DNA of 64,000 nucleotides from Caballeronia hypogeia. Lineage in GTDB: Bacteria; Pseudomonadota; Gammaproteobacteria; Burkholderiales; Burkholderiaceae. The translations under genes were made by a program, and so were the position numbers. Position 1 is the first letter of the stretch, and each line of letters starts with the position of its first letter. The notes below the pieces were generated by a model. That model saw only the letters and a list, made by a program, of their open reading frames with translations, ran no database searches and was not told where the DNA came from. Below are positions 10,625 to 20,243 of this stretch, in pieces. The stretch is taken from the NCBI RefSeq assembly GCF_001544875.2, contig NZ_FCOA02000001.1:1-64000 (forward strand), given 5' to 3'.

Positions 10625-11069
10625 GGAATGCAAACCCCTGTGGTTACTGAAGATGAAAGACGCGCGCTCTCGCGCAATGGCGGGCGCGCACGCGACGTGT
10701 TTTCGCGTGGCGGATCGATGCCACCGGCTCGTGCGGCGGCTTACGTCCGGCGAAGGAAAAATATTTTTCGGATAGCTAACTTTAGGATTCGTCCGGGTGC
10801 AATTCCCGCGAAACGGAGTTAGCAACCTGAAGCTCACTGCCCGGCGCGAACCGGCTATTCCGGCCTTTTGACAAATTCGTTGGCGCGAAGCGCGCCAGAA
10901 CTTAACCGCGCGATCGAGACTGCGTAAAGAAGCAGCCGATTATAGATATCGCTCCCACTGAGGAACGCTAATCAACGGGCACTTATGTAAAAATTTGACC
11001 GTTATTCGACCAAATTTGATGAAGTCGGAGCCACGCTCGCAGCCCCGCGACAGAAGCGCGAGGGCAATG
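10625..11069 (-). promoter_or_regulatory. Upstream region of efflux operon A
   Basis: No gene lies in this stretch. On the minus strand a perfect TATAAT (10939-10944) would put a transcript start about 305 nt before the adaptor, although no good -35 stands 16-18 bp upstream of it. Further upstream are two copies of AAATTTGA exactly 21 bp apart (10991-10998 and 11012-11019), about two helical turns and suitable for an activator dimer. Also present are a perfect 14-bp AT palindrome (10756-10769) and a 7-bp GC hairpin (10881-10897). The TACATTC palindrome of operon B does not occur here. Confidence 0.35.
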
Positions 11070-11095
11070 AAAAAGCCCGGCGCGCGGCCGGGCTT
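11070..11095 (-). terminator. Rho-independent terminator of efflux operon B
   Basis: A perfect 9-bp stem AAGCCCGGC / GCCGGGCTT with a 5-nt loop. Read on the minus strand it is followed by a short T run, 22 bp after the channel-gene stop. It separates operon B from the promoter region of operon A. Confidence 0.85.
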
Positions 11096-11116
11096 CGTTT
11101 GTCACGTCGAGGCCGA

Positions 11117-12637
11117 TCAGCCCGCCGCAGGGGCCGGTTTCGGCGCGCTCTGCGAACCGTAGTCGGCCGGCGCGTCGGCGGGACGCGGCACATCGCCCGA
11201 CCGCTCGATCCATCCGCCGCCCATGAACTGATACAGATCGACGAGGTTGGTCAGGCGATTCAACCGCGCCGTGATCAGCAACTGCTGCGCTTCGTACAGC
11301 GCGGTCTGCGCGGTCAGCACCGCGAGATAGCTGTCCACGCCGTTCCGGTAGCGCAGGTCCGACAGCTCCAGACGCCGGCTCTGCGAATTCACGAAACGTT
11401 CGAGCGCCTTGATCTGCTCGTCGAAGGTGCCGCGCGCGGCGAGGCCATCCGCGACTTCGCGGAACGCCGTCTGGATCGCCTTCTCGTAGTTGGCGATCTC
11501 GATACGCTTCTGCACGTTCGCCAGATCGAGATTGGCCTTGTTCTCCCCGCCCTCGAAAATCGGGATGGAGATCTGCGGCGCGAACGACCACGCCGCCGAG
11601 CCCGGCTTGAACAGCCCGCCGAGGGTCGGCGACAGCGTGCCGAAGCTGCCCGTCAGCGACACTTTCGGGAAGAACGCCGCGCGCGCCGCGCCGATGTTCG
11701 CGTTGGCCGCGAGCAGCGACTGCTCGGCCGCGGCGATGTCCGGGCGACGCGTGAGCAGATCCGACGGCAATCCCGCGGGAATGTCGGACAGCAGGTTTTG
11801 CGTGTCGAGCGGCATTCCCGTCGGCAGATCGGCGGGCAAGGGCTCGCCGACCAGCTGCACTAGCGCGTTCTCCGCCTGCGCCCGCAGACGCGACTGCGTC
11901 TGCAGATTCGCCTGCGCCTCCTCGACCACGCCTTCCGACTGGCGCAGATCGAGTTCGGTGCCGGTGCCGTTGTCGTATTGCAGCTTGGTGATGCGATACG
12001 ACTCCTGCGCCGTCTTCAGCGTGTTCTCCGTGACGACGAGCGCGTCGTCGTAGGCGAGCATCGTCAGATACTGGTCCGCGACAGACGACACCAGCGCGAT
12101 TTCCGCCGCCTTGCGCGATTCCGCCGTCGACAGATATTGCGCGAGCGCCTGATCCTTCAGGCTGCGGATGCGCCCGAAGAAGTCGATTTCCCACGACGCA
12201 TTCAGGCCGACCGAATACTCGTTGGAGATCGTGTTGCCGAAGACCGACAGATTCTGCGGCGTGCGCGACTTGCTCTGCGACGCGACGCCATTGAGCGTCG
12301 GGAACAGACCCGCGCGCACGATCCGGTACTGCGCCTGCGCCGCCTCGACGTTGAGCACCGAAACGCGCAGATCGCGGTTGTTCTTCAGCGCGAGCTCGAC
12401 GATCTTCAGCAGGCGCGCATCGGCGAAAAAGTCGCGCCAGCCGATCTCGGGCGCGCTTTGCCCGTTCGCGCTGCGGCCATTGCTCGCGCTCGAGCTCGCA
12501 TCCGGCTGGTGCGCGTACACGCCGCCTTCCGGGAAGGTCTGCGTGACGGGCGCCGCCGGCTGCTCGTACTTCGGCTGCAGCGTGCAGCCTGCGGCGAACA
12601 CGGCCACGGCGGCTGCGATCAACGAATGTTTAAGCAT
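11117..12637 (-). CDS. oprB: RND efflux outer-membrane channel lipoprotein (OprB/OprM family), operon B
   Basis: A 506-residue TolC-like channel with lipoprotein signal MLKHSLIAAAVAVFAAGC (Cys18) and two outer-membrane-efflux repeats. It has the same landmarks as its operon A paralogue: EIGWRDFFADARL, EIDFFGRIRSLKDQAL, LLTRRPDIAAAEQ and AARAAFFPKVSLTGSFG. It starts one base after the pump stop, exactly as in operon A. The C-terminus carries an extra Pro/Ala-rich tail after GGGWIERSGD. It forms the outer-membrane exit of the pump encoded just upstream. The symbol follows the BpeAB-OprB system of Burkholderia and is by resemblance. Confidence 0.92.
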   Translation of the reverse strand: MLKHSLIAAAVAVFAAGCTLQPKYEQPAAPVTQTFPEGGVYAHQPDASSSASNGRSANGQSAPEIGWRDFFADARLLKIVELALKNNRDLRVSVLNVEAAQAQYRIVRAGLFPTLNGVASQSKSRTPQNLSVFGNTISNEYSVGLNASWEIDFFGRIRSLKDQALAQYLSTAESRKAAEIALVSSVADQYLTMLAYDDALVVTENTLKTAQESYRITKLQYDNGTGTELDLRQSEGVVEEAQANLQTQSRLRAQAENALVQLVGEPLPADLPTGMPLDTQNLLSDIPAGLPSDLLTRRPDIAAAEQSLLAANANIGAARAAFFPKVSLTGSFGTLSPTLGGLFKPGSAAWSFAPQISIPIFEGGENKANLDLANVQKRIEIANYEKAIQTAFREVADGLAARGTFDEQIKALERFVNSQSRRLELSDLRYRNGVDSYLAVLTAQTALYEAQQLLITARLNRLTNLVDLYQFMGGGWIERSGDVPRPADAPADYGSQSAPKPAPAAG

Positions 12638-12638
12638 C

Positions 12639-15600
12639 TCAGTGTCCTTCCTTACCGTTCGTGCCTTCGATGTCGCCGGATGAACCCGGAGCCGGCACGT
12701 CCTTGCTCTTGCTGAACTTCGAAATCACGACGAAGAACATCGGGATCATGAAGATGGCAAGGAAGGTCGCGGTCAGCATGCCGCCGATCACGCCCGTGCC
12801 GATCGCGTGCTGGCTCGCCGAACCCGCGCCGTTACTGATCGCGAGCGGCATCACGCCGAGAATGAACGCGAGCGAGGTCATCAGGATCGGGCGCAACCGC
12901 AGGCGCGCCGCTTCCATCGCCGCTTCCACCGTCGACATGCCCTGGATGCGCAGTTCACGCGCGAATTCCACGATCAGAATCGCGTTCTTCGCCGACAGAC
13001 CCACCGTCGTCAGCAGGCCGACCTGGAAGAACACGTCGTTTTCCAGACCGCGCAAGGTCGCCGCGAGCAGCGCGCCGAGCACGCCCAGCGGCACCACCAT
13101 GATGACCGAGAACGGAATCGACCAGCTTTCGTACAGCGCGGCCAGACACAGGAACACGACCAGGATCGAGATGCCGTAGAGAATCGGCGCCTGCGAACCC
13201 GACTGGCGTTCCTGATACGACAGGCCCGTCCATTCGTAGCCGATACCCGCCGGCAGCTTCGCCGCGATCGCTTCCATGGCCGTCATGGCCTGACCGGTCG
13301 ATTTGCCCGGAGCTGCCGCGCCCTGGATTTCCATCGCGGAAATACCGTTGTAACGCTCGAGCTTCGGCGAACCGTAGGTCCAGTTGCCGGCCGCGAACGC
13401 GCCGAACGGCACCATCGTTCCCGCGCCATTGCGCACGTACCACTTGTTCAGATCGTCCGGATTCATGCGGAACGGACCGTCGCCCTGCACATAGACCTTC
13501 TTGATCCGGTTGTCGACGTCGAGGAAGTTGTTCACGTACTGCGACGCCCACGCGATCGAGAACGTCTGGTCGATGTCCGAAATCGCGACACCGAGCGCAC
13601 TCGCCTTCTCGCGGTCGACGTTCACCTTGAACTGCGGCGTATCGTTCAGGCCGTTCGGGCGCACCTGCGCGAGCGTCGGGTCCTTCGCGGCCATGCCGAG
13701 CAGCATGTTGCGCGCTTCCATCAGCTTCGCGTGGCCGAGGCCGCCGCGATCCTGCAGCTCGAAGTCGAAGCCCGCCGCCGTACCGAGTTCAGGAATCGAA
13801 GGCGGATTGACCGGGAAGATCATCGCGTCCTTGTACGGCGCGAAGTGCATGAACATCCGCCCGACCAGCGCCTGCACCTTCTGGTCGCTGTGCTGGCGCT
13901 CCCCGTAGTCCTTCATTCGCACGAACACGAGACCGGAGTTCTGGCCGCGGCCCGCGAACGAGAAGCCGTTCACCGTGAACACCGATTCGACAATCGACTT
14001 TTCGTCGTGCAGCAGATAGTCCTGCACGTCCTTCAGCACGTGCGCCGTGTATTCCTGCGTGGAGCCGGACGGCGCGTTCACCAGCACGAACATCGTGCCC
14101 TGATCTTCATCGGGCAGGAACGACTTCGGCAGACGCAGGAACAGCATGCCCACCGCGACGATCACGACGATATAGATGATCAGCCAGCGGCCCGAGCGGC
14201 GAATCACGTGCTTCACGCCGCTGTGATACTTCTCCTGGCTCTTGTTGAAGTTCCGGTTGAACCAGCCGAAGAAGCCCTTCTTCTCGGGCTCGTGGCCTTC
14301 CGGATGCGGCTTGAGAATGGTCGCGCACAGCGCCGGCGTGAGAATCAACGCGACCAGCACGGACAGCACCATCGCCGCGACGATCGTGAGCGAGAACTGC
14401 CGGTAGATCGCGCCGACCGAGCCGCCCGAGAACGCCACCGGCACGAACACCGCCGAGAGCACCAGCGCCACGCCGACCAGCGCGCCGGTGATCTGGCCCA
14501 TCGCCTTGCGGGTTGCCTCACGTGGCGATAAATGCTCTTCCGACATCACCCGCTCGACGTTCTCCACGACCACGATTGCATCGTCCACCAGCAGACCGAT
14601 GGCGAGCACGAGGCCGAACATCGACAACACGTTGATCGAGAAGCCCACCGCCGACATGATCGCGAACGTGCCCAGCAGCACCACCGGCACAGCGATCGTC
14701 GGGATGATCGTCGCCCGCAGGTTCTGCAGGAACAGATACATCACGAGGAACACGAGCACGATGCCTTCGATCAGCGTCTTGACCACTTCCTCGATCGACA
14801 GGCGCACGAACGGCGTCGTGTCATACGGATACTTCACCACGAGCCCGTGCGGGAAGTACTTCGAGAGGTCGTCGATCTTCTGGCGCACCAGTTTCGCGGT
14901 CTGCAGCGCGTTGGCGCCCGTCGCGAGCTGGATACCGAAGCCGGCGGTCGGCTGACCGTTGTACTTCGTGTCGAAGTTGTAGTTTTCGCCGCCGAGCTCG
15001 ATCTTCGCGACGTCCTTCAGACGCACGCGCGAGCCATCCTGATTCGTCTTCAGCAGAATGTTGCCAAACTGCTCGGGCGTGCGCAGCAGCGTCGCTTCCG
15101 TGATGGTCGCCTGGAGCATCTGCCCCGGCACCGCTGGCGTGCCGCCGAGCCCACCCGCCGCCACCTGCACGTTCTGATTCGTGATTGCGGTCTTCACGTC
15201 AACGGGCGTGAGCGAGTAGTTCGTCAGCTTGGTCGCATCGAGCCAGACGCGCATCGCGTACTGCGAGCCGAACAGCGTCGTCGTGCCCACGCCGTCGATA
15301 CGCGAGAGCGGGTCCGCCACGTTCGACGCCACGTAGTTCGCGAGGTCGTACTTGCTCATGCTGCCGTCTTCGGACACGAACGCGAGCACCAGCAGGAAGC
15401 TCGAACTCGACTTCGTGACCTTCGTGCCGAGCTGCTGCACGACCTGCGGCAGAAGCGGCGTGGCGAGCTGCAGCTTGTTCTGCACCTGCACCTGCGCGAT
15501 GTCCGGATTCGTGCCCGCAGCGAACGTCAGCGTGACGGTGGCCGTGCCCGAGTCATCGGACGTCGACGACAGATACAGCAGGTGGTCGAGACCGGTCATC

Positions 15601-15803
15601 TGCTGCTCGATCACCTGCGTCACCGTGTTTTCCACCGTGTTCGCCGATGCGCCAGGGTACGTCGCACTGATCTGGATCGCGGGCGGCGCGATGGTCGGAT
15701 ACTGCGCGACCGGCAGCGTGAAGATCGACGCCATCCCCGCCAGCATCAGGATGATCGCGATCACCCACGCGAAAATAGGTCGATCGATAAAAAACTTTGC
15801 CAT
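12639..15803 (-). CDS. bpeB: RND multidrug efflux pump, HAE1 family (BpeB-like), operon B
   Basis: A 1054-residue AcrB/MexB-type proton/drug antiporter. The N-terminal helix [17 protein letters not shown], the [13 protein letters not shown] aspartate pair in TM4 and [13 protein letters not shown] in TM10 are intact. It closely follows the operon A pump in sequence and length. Differences visible by eye are concentrated in the porter loops (for example LLPQ for NLPQ near residue 117, and the central segment around 640-720) and the C-terminal tail. It lies 15 bp downstream of the adaptor stop and one base upstream of the channel start. In Burkholderia the equivalent pump exports macrolides, aminoglycosides and quorum-sensing-related molecules; that substrate range is family knowledge. 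Confidence 0.95.
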   Translation of the reverse strand: MAKFFIDRPIFAWVIAIILMLAGMASIFTLPVAQYPTIAPPAIQISATYPGASANTVENTVTQVIEQQMTGLDHLLYLSSTSDDSGTATVTLTFAAGTNPDIAQVQVQNKLQLATPLLPQVVQQLGTKVTKSSSSFLLVLAFVSEDGSMSKYDLANYVASNVADPLSRIDGVGTTTLFGSQYAMRVWLDATKLTNYSLTPVDVKTAITNQNVQVAAGGLGGTPAVPGQMLQATITEATLLRTPEQFGNILLKTNQDGSRVRLKDVAKIELGGENYNFDTKYNGQPTAGFGIQLATGANALQTAKLVRQKIDDLSKYFPHGLVVKYPYDTTPFVRLSIEEVVKTLIEGIVLVFLVMYLFLQNLRATIIPTIAVPVVLLGTFAIMSAVGFSINVLSMFGLVLAIGLLVDDAIVVVENVERVMSEEHLSPREATRKAMGQITGALVGVALVLSAVFVPVAFSGGSVGAIYRQFSLTIVAAMVLSVLVALILTPALCATILKPHPEGHEPEKKGFFGWFNRNFNKSQEKYHSGVKHVIRRSGRWLIIYIVVIVAVGMLFLRLPKSFLPDEDQGTMFVLVNAPSGSTQEYTAHVLKDVQDYLLHDEKSIVESVFTVNGFSFAGRGQNSGLVFVRMKDYGERQHSDQKVQALVGRMFMHFAPYKDAMIFPVNPPSIPELGTAAGFDFELQDRGGLGHAKLMEARNMLLGMAAKDPTLAQVRPNGLNDTPQFKVNVDREKASALGVAISDIDQTFSIAWASQYVNNFLDVDNRIKKVYVQGDGPFRMNPDDLNKWYVRNGAGTMVPFGAFAAGNWTYGSPKLERYNGISAMEIQGAAAPGKSTGQAMTAMEAIAAKLPAGIGYEWTGLSYQERQSGSQAPILYGISILVVFLCLAALYESWSIPFSVIMVVPLGVLGALLAATLRGLENDVFFQVGLLTTVGLSAKNAILIVEFARELRIQGMSTVEAAMEAARLRLRPILMTSLAFILGVMPLAISNGAGSASQHAIGTGVIGGMLTATFLAIFMIPMFFVVISKFSKSKDVPAPGSSGDIEGTNGKEGH

Positions 15804-15818
15804 GTAACAGGCTCCCTT

Positions 15819-17063
15819 TTATTGCGCGCCTGAAGCAGCGGAGGCGGCCGATGCGGCTTGCGCGCCGCTCGCGTTCGCCGGAGCGGCGGCGGGTGCGCCT
15901 CCCGCCTGCGCACCGGATGCCGGGTACGGGAATTTCGCGTCGACCGGCTTCACCTGCATGCCGGGCTTGGCCTTTTCCACGCCGTTCACGATCACGCGGT
16001 CGCCCGGATTCAGGCCGCTGTCGACCACCCAGTTGTTGCCGAAAGTGCCGCCGGTGACGAGCTGACGCAGTTCGACCTTGTCGTCCTTGCCCACCACGAG
16101 CGCGGTCGGCTGACCCTTCTGGTCGTGCGTGATGCCAATCTGCGGCACGACCAGCGCGTGGTCGTTCGTGCCTTCCTGGATGCGCGCGCGCACGAACATG
16201 CCCGGCAAGAGCACGCGGTCCTTGTTCTGGAAGATCGCGCGCACCGTGACCGAACCCGTGCTCTGATCGACGCTCACGTCGGAAAACTGCAGCTTGCCCT
16301 GCTCGGTGTAGGTACGGCCGTCCTCGAGCTGGAGCGTGACCTTGGCGGCGTGGATGCCTTCGGTCTGCAGACGCCCTTCCTGGATCTGGCGTCGCAGCTT
16401 GAGGCCGTCGACGCTCGATTGCGTCAGGTCGACGTAAATCGGATCGAGCTGCTGAACGGTCGTGAGCAGCGTCGCGGCGCTCGCCTGCACGTACGCGCCC
16501 GGCGTCACCTGCGAGAGACCCGTGCGGCCGGTGATCGGCGAAACCACGTCGGTGTAGCCGAGGTTGATCTGCGCGGTATCGACCGCGGCCTTGCCCGCCG
16601 CCACGTCCGCGACGGCCTGGCCTTGCGAGGCGACGGCGTTGTCGTAGTCCTGCTTCGAGACCGCGTTGGCCGCGACGAGGATCTTGTAACGCTGCACCAG
16701 CGCGTTCTGCGACGCGACGTTCGCCTGCGCCTTCGCGAGCGACGCCTTCGCGTTGTTCAACGCGGCGATATACGGCGCCGGATCGATCTTGTAGAGCCGC
16801 TGGCCGGCCTTGACCTCGGAACCCTCGGTGAATTCACGGCGCTGCACGATGCCATCGACCCGTGCGCGCACTTGCGCGACGAGATAGGCGCTGGTGCGGC
16901 CCGGCAATTCGTCGACGACCGGCACGCTCGTCGGCTGCACGGTGACGATGCCCACTTCGGGCGTTTGTGGCGGAGGTGCTGATTGTTTTTGCCCGCACGC
17001 TGCCAGGAACACGGCAGCCGTCGCGGCGGTGATTAAGCGGAATGGAACCCGTTCGACGCGCAT
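15819..17063 (-). CDS. bpeA: RND efflux periplasmic adaptor lipoprotein (BpeA-like), operon B
   Basis: A 414-residue membrane-fusion lipoprotein. MRVERVPFRLITAATAAVFLAAC gives a lipobox with Cys23. Split lipoyl domain, coiled-coil hairpin (KAQANVASQNALVQRYKIL and following), beta-barrel and C-terminal membrane-proximal domain are recognisable. The tail is rich in Ala, Gly and Ser. The ATG at 17063 is chosen because it opens the signal sequence; the earlier in-frame codons have no support. First gene of operon B, separated by a 443-bp divergent promoter region from the TetR regulator gene. Confidence 0.93.
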   Translation of the reverse strand: MRVERVPFRLITAATAAVFLAACGQKQSAPPPQTPEVGIVTVQPTSVPVVDELPGRTSAYLVAQVRARVDGIVQRREFTEGSEVKAGQRLYKIDPAPYIAALNNAKASLAKAQANVASQNALVQRYKILVAANAVSKQDYDNAVASQGQAVADVAAGKAAVDTAQINLGYTDVVSPITGRTGLSQVTPGAYVQASAATLLTTVQQLDPIYVDLTQSSVDGLKLRRQIQEGRLQTEGIHAAKVTLQLEDGRTYTEQGKLQFSDVSVDQSTGSVTVRAIFQNKDRVLLPGMFVRARIQEGTNDHALVVPQIGITHDQKGQPTALVVGKDDKVELRQLVTGGTFGNNWVVDSGLNPGDRVIVNGVEKAKPGMQVKPVDAKFPYPASGAQAGGAPAAAPANASGAQAASAASAASGAQ

Positions 17064-17333
17064 GGAGCGACCTCTGTCTAAGACTGAAGTGAAGTGAGTG
17101 CGCGACGGCCTTCCCCGGGCATTGCCGCGCACGAGCGTCATGAGACGCTGTCCGACAAATCGACTGTTCGACGAGTGAGCTACCGCCGGCCGCAGGCTGG
17201 CGTTTCATGCCCGTGCGCCAGGCGCCTGAAGCGCCGGCGCTTGACCAAAGGACGGTCAGAACGGGCAACGGATTGAAAGCTTACGTGAAATCTGCTCGCC
17301 GCTTCGATTTGTCGAAATTTGTTGACGGGTGGT

Positions 17334-17363
17334 ATTGTATATACATTCACGAATGAATGTAAA
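17334..17363 (-). promoter_or_regulatory. Promoter of efflux operon B with TetR-type operator palindrome
   Basis: On the minus strand, TTTACA (17358-17363) and TACAAT (17334-17339) are separated by 18 bp, giving a good sigma-70 promoter about 270 nt before the adaptor start. The perfect inverted repeat TACATTC-N6-GAATGTA (17342-17361) fills the spacer and overlaps the -35. A repressor bound here would block RNA polymerase. The rest of the divergent region between 17064 and 17506 shows no gene. The assignment to the adjacent TetR protein is inference from position and symmetry. Confidence 0.7.
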
Positions 17364-17506
17364 AAACCGTACGTGTTGTTCCCGATTGAAGGCGGGAAAA
17401 AACCGCTCGGGGGAATCGATTACGTTCGACGAATCTTCGACAAGGCCGTTTTTTAGAGCGGCCATCAACGGCAGCAGCAGGAGCAATCGGCCATTGGCCG
17501 CACGAT

Positions 17507-18151
17507 ATGGTCAGACGAACCAAGGAAGAAGCGCAGGCAACGCGCAACCGCGTACTCGATGCGGCCGAGCGCGTCTTTTACGAGAAAGGTGTGTCGCGCA
17601 CGACGCTGGCGGACATCGCGCAGGCGGCGGGCGTGACGCGTGGCGCGATCTACTGGCACTTCGCCAACAAGGGCGACCTCTTCAACGCCATGTTCGACCG
17701 CAGCCTGCTGCCGCTCGACGAACTCGTCGAAGCCACGCTCGACGGTCGCGAGGAAGACCCGCTCGCGCGCCTGCGCGAACTGTTCGTCTGGTGCATGCGA
17801 AACATCACCAGCGACGCGCAGCGCCGGCGTGTCTTCGACATTCTGTTCATGAAATGCGAGTTCGTCGAGGAAATGGGGCCGGTGCGCGAACGGCACCAGA
17901 ACAACATGCGCGATGGCATGGAGCGCATCGAGCGCGCGTTACGCAACGCCGTCGAAAAGAAGCAGCTTCCCGCGACGCTCGACACGCGCCGCGCCACGAC
18001 CATGCTCCACTGCCTCTTCACCGGCATCCTGCACGACTCGCTGATGCTCCCCGACCTCGTCGATCCGGAACGCGACGCTGAAGCGCTCATCGACGCATCT
18101 TTCGACGCCCTGCGCTGCAGCCCCGCGCTGCTGTCACCTGCTTCTGTCTGA
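17507..18151 (+). CDS. bpeR: TetR/AcrR-family repressor of efflux operon B (BpeR-like)
   Basis: A 214-residue TetR-family repressor. The N-terminal domain MVRRTKEEAQATRNRVLDAA leads into a helix-turn-helix with the family signature TTLADIAQAAGVTRGAIYWH (about 31-50). The C-terminal part carries the AcrR/MexR-type ligand-binding fold (TetR_C_2). It is divergent from bpeA, the standard layout for local efflux repressors, and the palindrome in the shared region is its likely operator. Its last 18 bp overlap the convergent isochorismatase-like gene. Ligand unknown. Confidence 0.9.
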   Translation: MVRRTKEEAQATRNRVLDAAERVFYEKGVSRTTLADIAQAAGVTRGAIYWHFANKGDLFNAMFDRSLLPLDELVEATLDGREEDPLARLRELFVWCMRNITSDAQRRRVFDILFMKCEFVEEMGPVRERHQNNMRDGMERIERALRNAVEKKQLPATLDTRRATTMLHCLFTGILHDSLMLPDLVDPERDAEALIDASFDALRCSPALLSPASV

Positions 18152-18766
18152 AGCCGACTTCCGCGCCCGCTGGTTCGACGCGTAAATGTTGTCGCGCGCC
18201 GGGGGCTCGCCGCTCTCCAGTGCGCCGATCCATTCGTCGGTGCTGAGCACGGCCGCGAAACGCGACTGCATCACCACCGTGAACACGCGGTGGATTTCCT
18301 CCGCGCTGGCTTTGCCCGCCTTGTTTTCGTACGGCACGGCGCCCGTCGCATCGACGAGAAATTCGACTGCGAGACCGGCGTGGACCGCGTGCTTGACGGT
18401 GGAATCGTCGCAATTGTGGGTCATGTAACCGGCGATCACGATCGTGTCGATGTCGTGCGCGTTGAGCCAGTCGCCCAGGTCGGTGCCGGCGAACGCGCTC
18501 GGCAGGGATTTCTCGACGTAATGCGCGCGCGGACGCGAACTCACCGTTCCATGCAGTTCGGCCAGCGCCGAGCCGCGCGCGAAGACCGGCGCGGTGGCCG
18601 GCGCGAAATTCTGCACGACGACGACCGGCACGCCGTGCTTTTCCGCGGCATCCATCGCCCGGCCGATGTTGGCGAGCGACACGTTCACATCGGGATATTC
18701 GATCAGCAGATTGCCAGTGACGTACTCGTTCTGCACGTCGATGACGATCAGGGCGCGGCGCGGCAT
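18134..18766 (-). CDS. Isochorismatase-family cysteine hydrolase
   Basis: A 210-residue cytoplasmic hydrolase of the isochorismatase-like/nicotinamidase superfamily. The catalytic aspartate lies in RALIVIDVQNEY, and the nucleophilic cysteine in IAGYMTHNCDDSTVKHA, the family's G-x-x-T-x-x-C block. The Asp-Lys-Cys triad lysine is probably in HYVEKSLPSAF. Family members hydrolyse isochorismate, nicotinamide, N-carbamoyl amines or ureido compounds; nothing local fixes the substrate. The C-terminal ~30 residues are a charged tail. The gene is convergent with the TetR regulator and overlaps it by 18 bp. Confidence 0.85.
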   Translation of the reverse strand: MPRRALIVIDVQNEYVTGNLLIEYPDVNVSLANIGRAMDAAEKHGVPVVVVQNFAPATAPVFARGSALAELHGTVSSRPRAHYVEKSLPSAFAGTDLGDWLNAHDIDTIVIAGYMTHNCDDSTVKHAVHAGLAVEFLVDATGAVPYENKAGKASAEEIHRVFTVVMQSRFAAVLSTDEWIGALESGEPPARDNIYASNQRARKSASDRSR

Positions 18767-18841
18767 GGATCACCTCTTCTTATTTGACGCGTTGAGATGA
18801 ATCGGATTGTCACCGAATTCGCCCTGCGCCGCGCTTTTGCG

Positions 18842-19636
18842 TCATTGCAGACCAATGTGCTGCGCGAAATACGCGAACAGCGCGATGCAGATGAGCATCG
18901 CCGCCCACGCCCAGCCCGGCAGTCCGAGCGGATGCGGATCGTGGGAATGATCGCGGTCGTGGTGCGCGAAACCATGCCCGTGCAGACGATGGCGCAACAC
19001 CCCGCTCGCGTGAGCGTCGGCGTCGAGCCCGCGAGGGCCGCTCGCGCGTCTCGACAACGCCGCGGACATCGAGCCCGGCCGCAGGAACACATGGCGCCGG
19101 GCGGCGCTTTCGCCCGCTGCGCGCATCGACGGCAAGCCGTGTTTCGCCCGCACCACTTCGCAGAATTCGGCGAAAAATTCGTCCGCGCCCTCGCGCAGCG
19201 CATTTTCGATCTGCCGCGACGGCAGGCTGGCAAGCGGGCCCGAAACGGTCGCCCAGACGGTGTATTCGATCCAGGTCGCGTTGCCGCCGTCGTGCGGATT
19301 CAGCGCCACCGCGATCTGCCCGCGCAACGAACCGACGCCCTCGCCGCGGGCCTTGAAGCTCAGCGTGCGCGCGTACGCCGCGTCGGCGGGCTCATCGGCG
19401 CTTTCGCCCTCCACGTGCGCGGCCTGCCGCGTGCGCCCGGCCGCGTGCGCGCGGATTTCGTAGCGCGCCCGCAGCGCGCCGAGCGGCACGATCAGAGTGA
19501 GGACATATTCGCCGCCTGGCGTGCGGCTGAAGGACTCGCAATTGTCGAGGCTCGCGCGCAGCAGCGCGAGATCGCCCAGCGCCTCCCGGACGTGCTCCGG
19601 ATCAAGCGGAACGCGCAACGCATCGGTGACTTCCAT
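18842..19636 (-). CDS. CoxG/SRPBCC-like protein with C-terminal membrane anchor
   Basis: A 264-residue protein. The first ~150 residues look like the CoxG (carbon monoxide dehydrogenase subunit G) branch of the SRPBCC/START fold: a DPEHVREALGD helix, a beta-rich middle ending in TWIEYTVWATVSGPLASLPSRQIE, and a final long helix. The linker is unusually His/Asp-rich (about 220-240). It ends in one hydrophobic helix (WAWAAMLICIALFAYFA), so the protein may be tail-anchored. The start at 19636 (MEVTDALRV) is preferred; an earlier in-frame codon adds nine unsupported residues. No CO-dehydrogenase genes are nearby, so the CoxG name reflects fold only. Confidence 0.65.
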   Translation of the reverse strand: MEVTDALRVPLDPEHVREALGDLALLRASLDNCESFSRTPGGEYVLTLIVPLGALRARYEIRAHAAGRTRQAAHVEGESADEPADAAYARTLSFKARGEGVGSLRGQIAVALNPHDGGNATWIEYTVWATVSGPLASLPSRQIENALREGADEFFAEFCEVVRAKHGLPSMRAAGESAARRHVFLRPGSMSAALSRRASGPRGLDADAHASGVLRHRLHGHGFAHHDRDHSHDPHPLGLPGWAWAAMLICIALFAYFAQHIGLQ

Positions 19637-19711
19637 TCGAGCCTCCGGGGGCCGGGACCGCATTCGTTCGTTATCGCCTTGAAACGTGAGGACGTCTGTT
19701 CGACCGCCCGC

Positions 19712-20089
19712 CTAGGAAGTTTCATCGATGCGATCGACGCGTGACCGGTAGAACGCGAGATAGCCCTTGATCTTTTGCGCGGCGTCGAGCGGCGCTTCGT
19801 AGCTCCATGCGGCGTTTTCGACCGGGCCTTCCTCGGTCAGCAGATGGAAGTGCGTGGCCTGCCCCTTGACCGGGCAGTGCGTGGTGTGAATCGAACGCTC
19901 CAGCCGCGCCATGTTCACGTCGCCGCGCGGGAAGTAATGGACCTTTTCCGCGCCCGGCTCGACGAGCGTGAGGGCCGCGTGGGTATCGGCGTAGGTGACG
20001 CCCTGATGAATCACGCGGCAGCGCCGGCCGTTCGGCGTGATGTCGATACGCTGCGCCGCTTCGTGCCCTTCATTCAGATCCGTGCCCAT
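19712..20089 (-). CDS. DUF427 family protein
   Basis: A 125-residue cytoplasmic protein matching the DUF427 family, with the features NGRRCRVIHQGVTYADTHAALTLVE, VHYFPRGDVNMARLERS and THCPVKGQATHFH, and a final aromatic YLAFYRSRVDRI. The molecular role of DUF427 is not established. The ATG at 20089 follows a GGAGG at a workable 10-base distance; an in-frame TTG two codons earlier sits too close to that site. Downstream, in the same direction, is the CoxG-like gene. Confidence 0.8.
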   Translation of the reverse strand: MGTDLNEGHEAAQRIDITPNGRRCRVIHQGVTYADTHAALTLVEPGAEKVHYFPRGDVNMARLERSIHTTHCPVKGQATHFHLLTEEGPVENAAWSYEAPLDAAQKIKGYLAFYRSRVDRIDETS

Positions 20090-20124
20090 CGTCAAGCGCC
20101 TCCCGCGTCCGAACCGAGATCCCA

Positions 20125-20159
20125 GAAAAAAGCCACGAGTCGTCGAGCTACTCGTGGCT
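20125..20159 (-). terminator. Rho-independent terminator downstream of the secreted hypothetical gene
   Basis: A perfect 10-bp stem AGCCACGAGT / ACTCGTGGCT (20131-20140 with 20150-20159) with a 9-nt loop. On the minus strand it is followed by six T residues. It lies about 85 bp past the stop of the gene at 20244. Confidence 0.92.
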
Positions 20160-20243
20160 TAATTATGAGACAAACTTTCGCTGCCGGGTGAGCGCTTTTC
20201 CGAGCTTGCGTCGAGCTTACGCCGCACATCCGGCGACAAGCGA

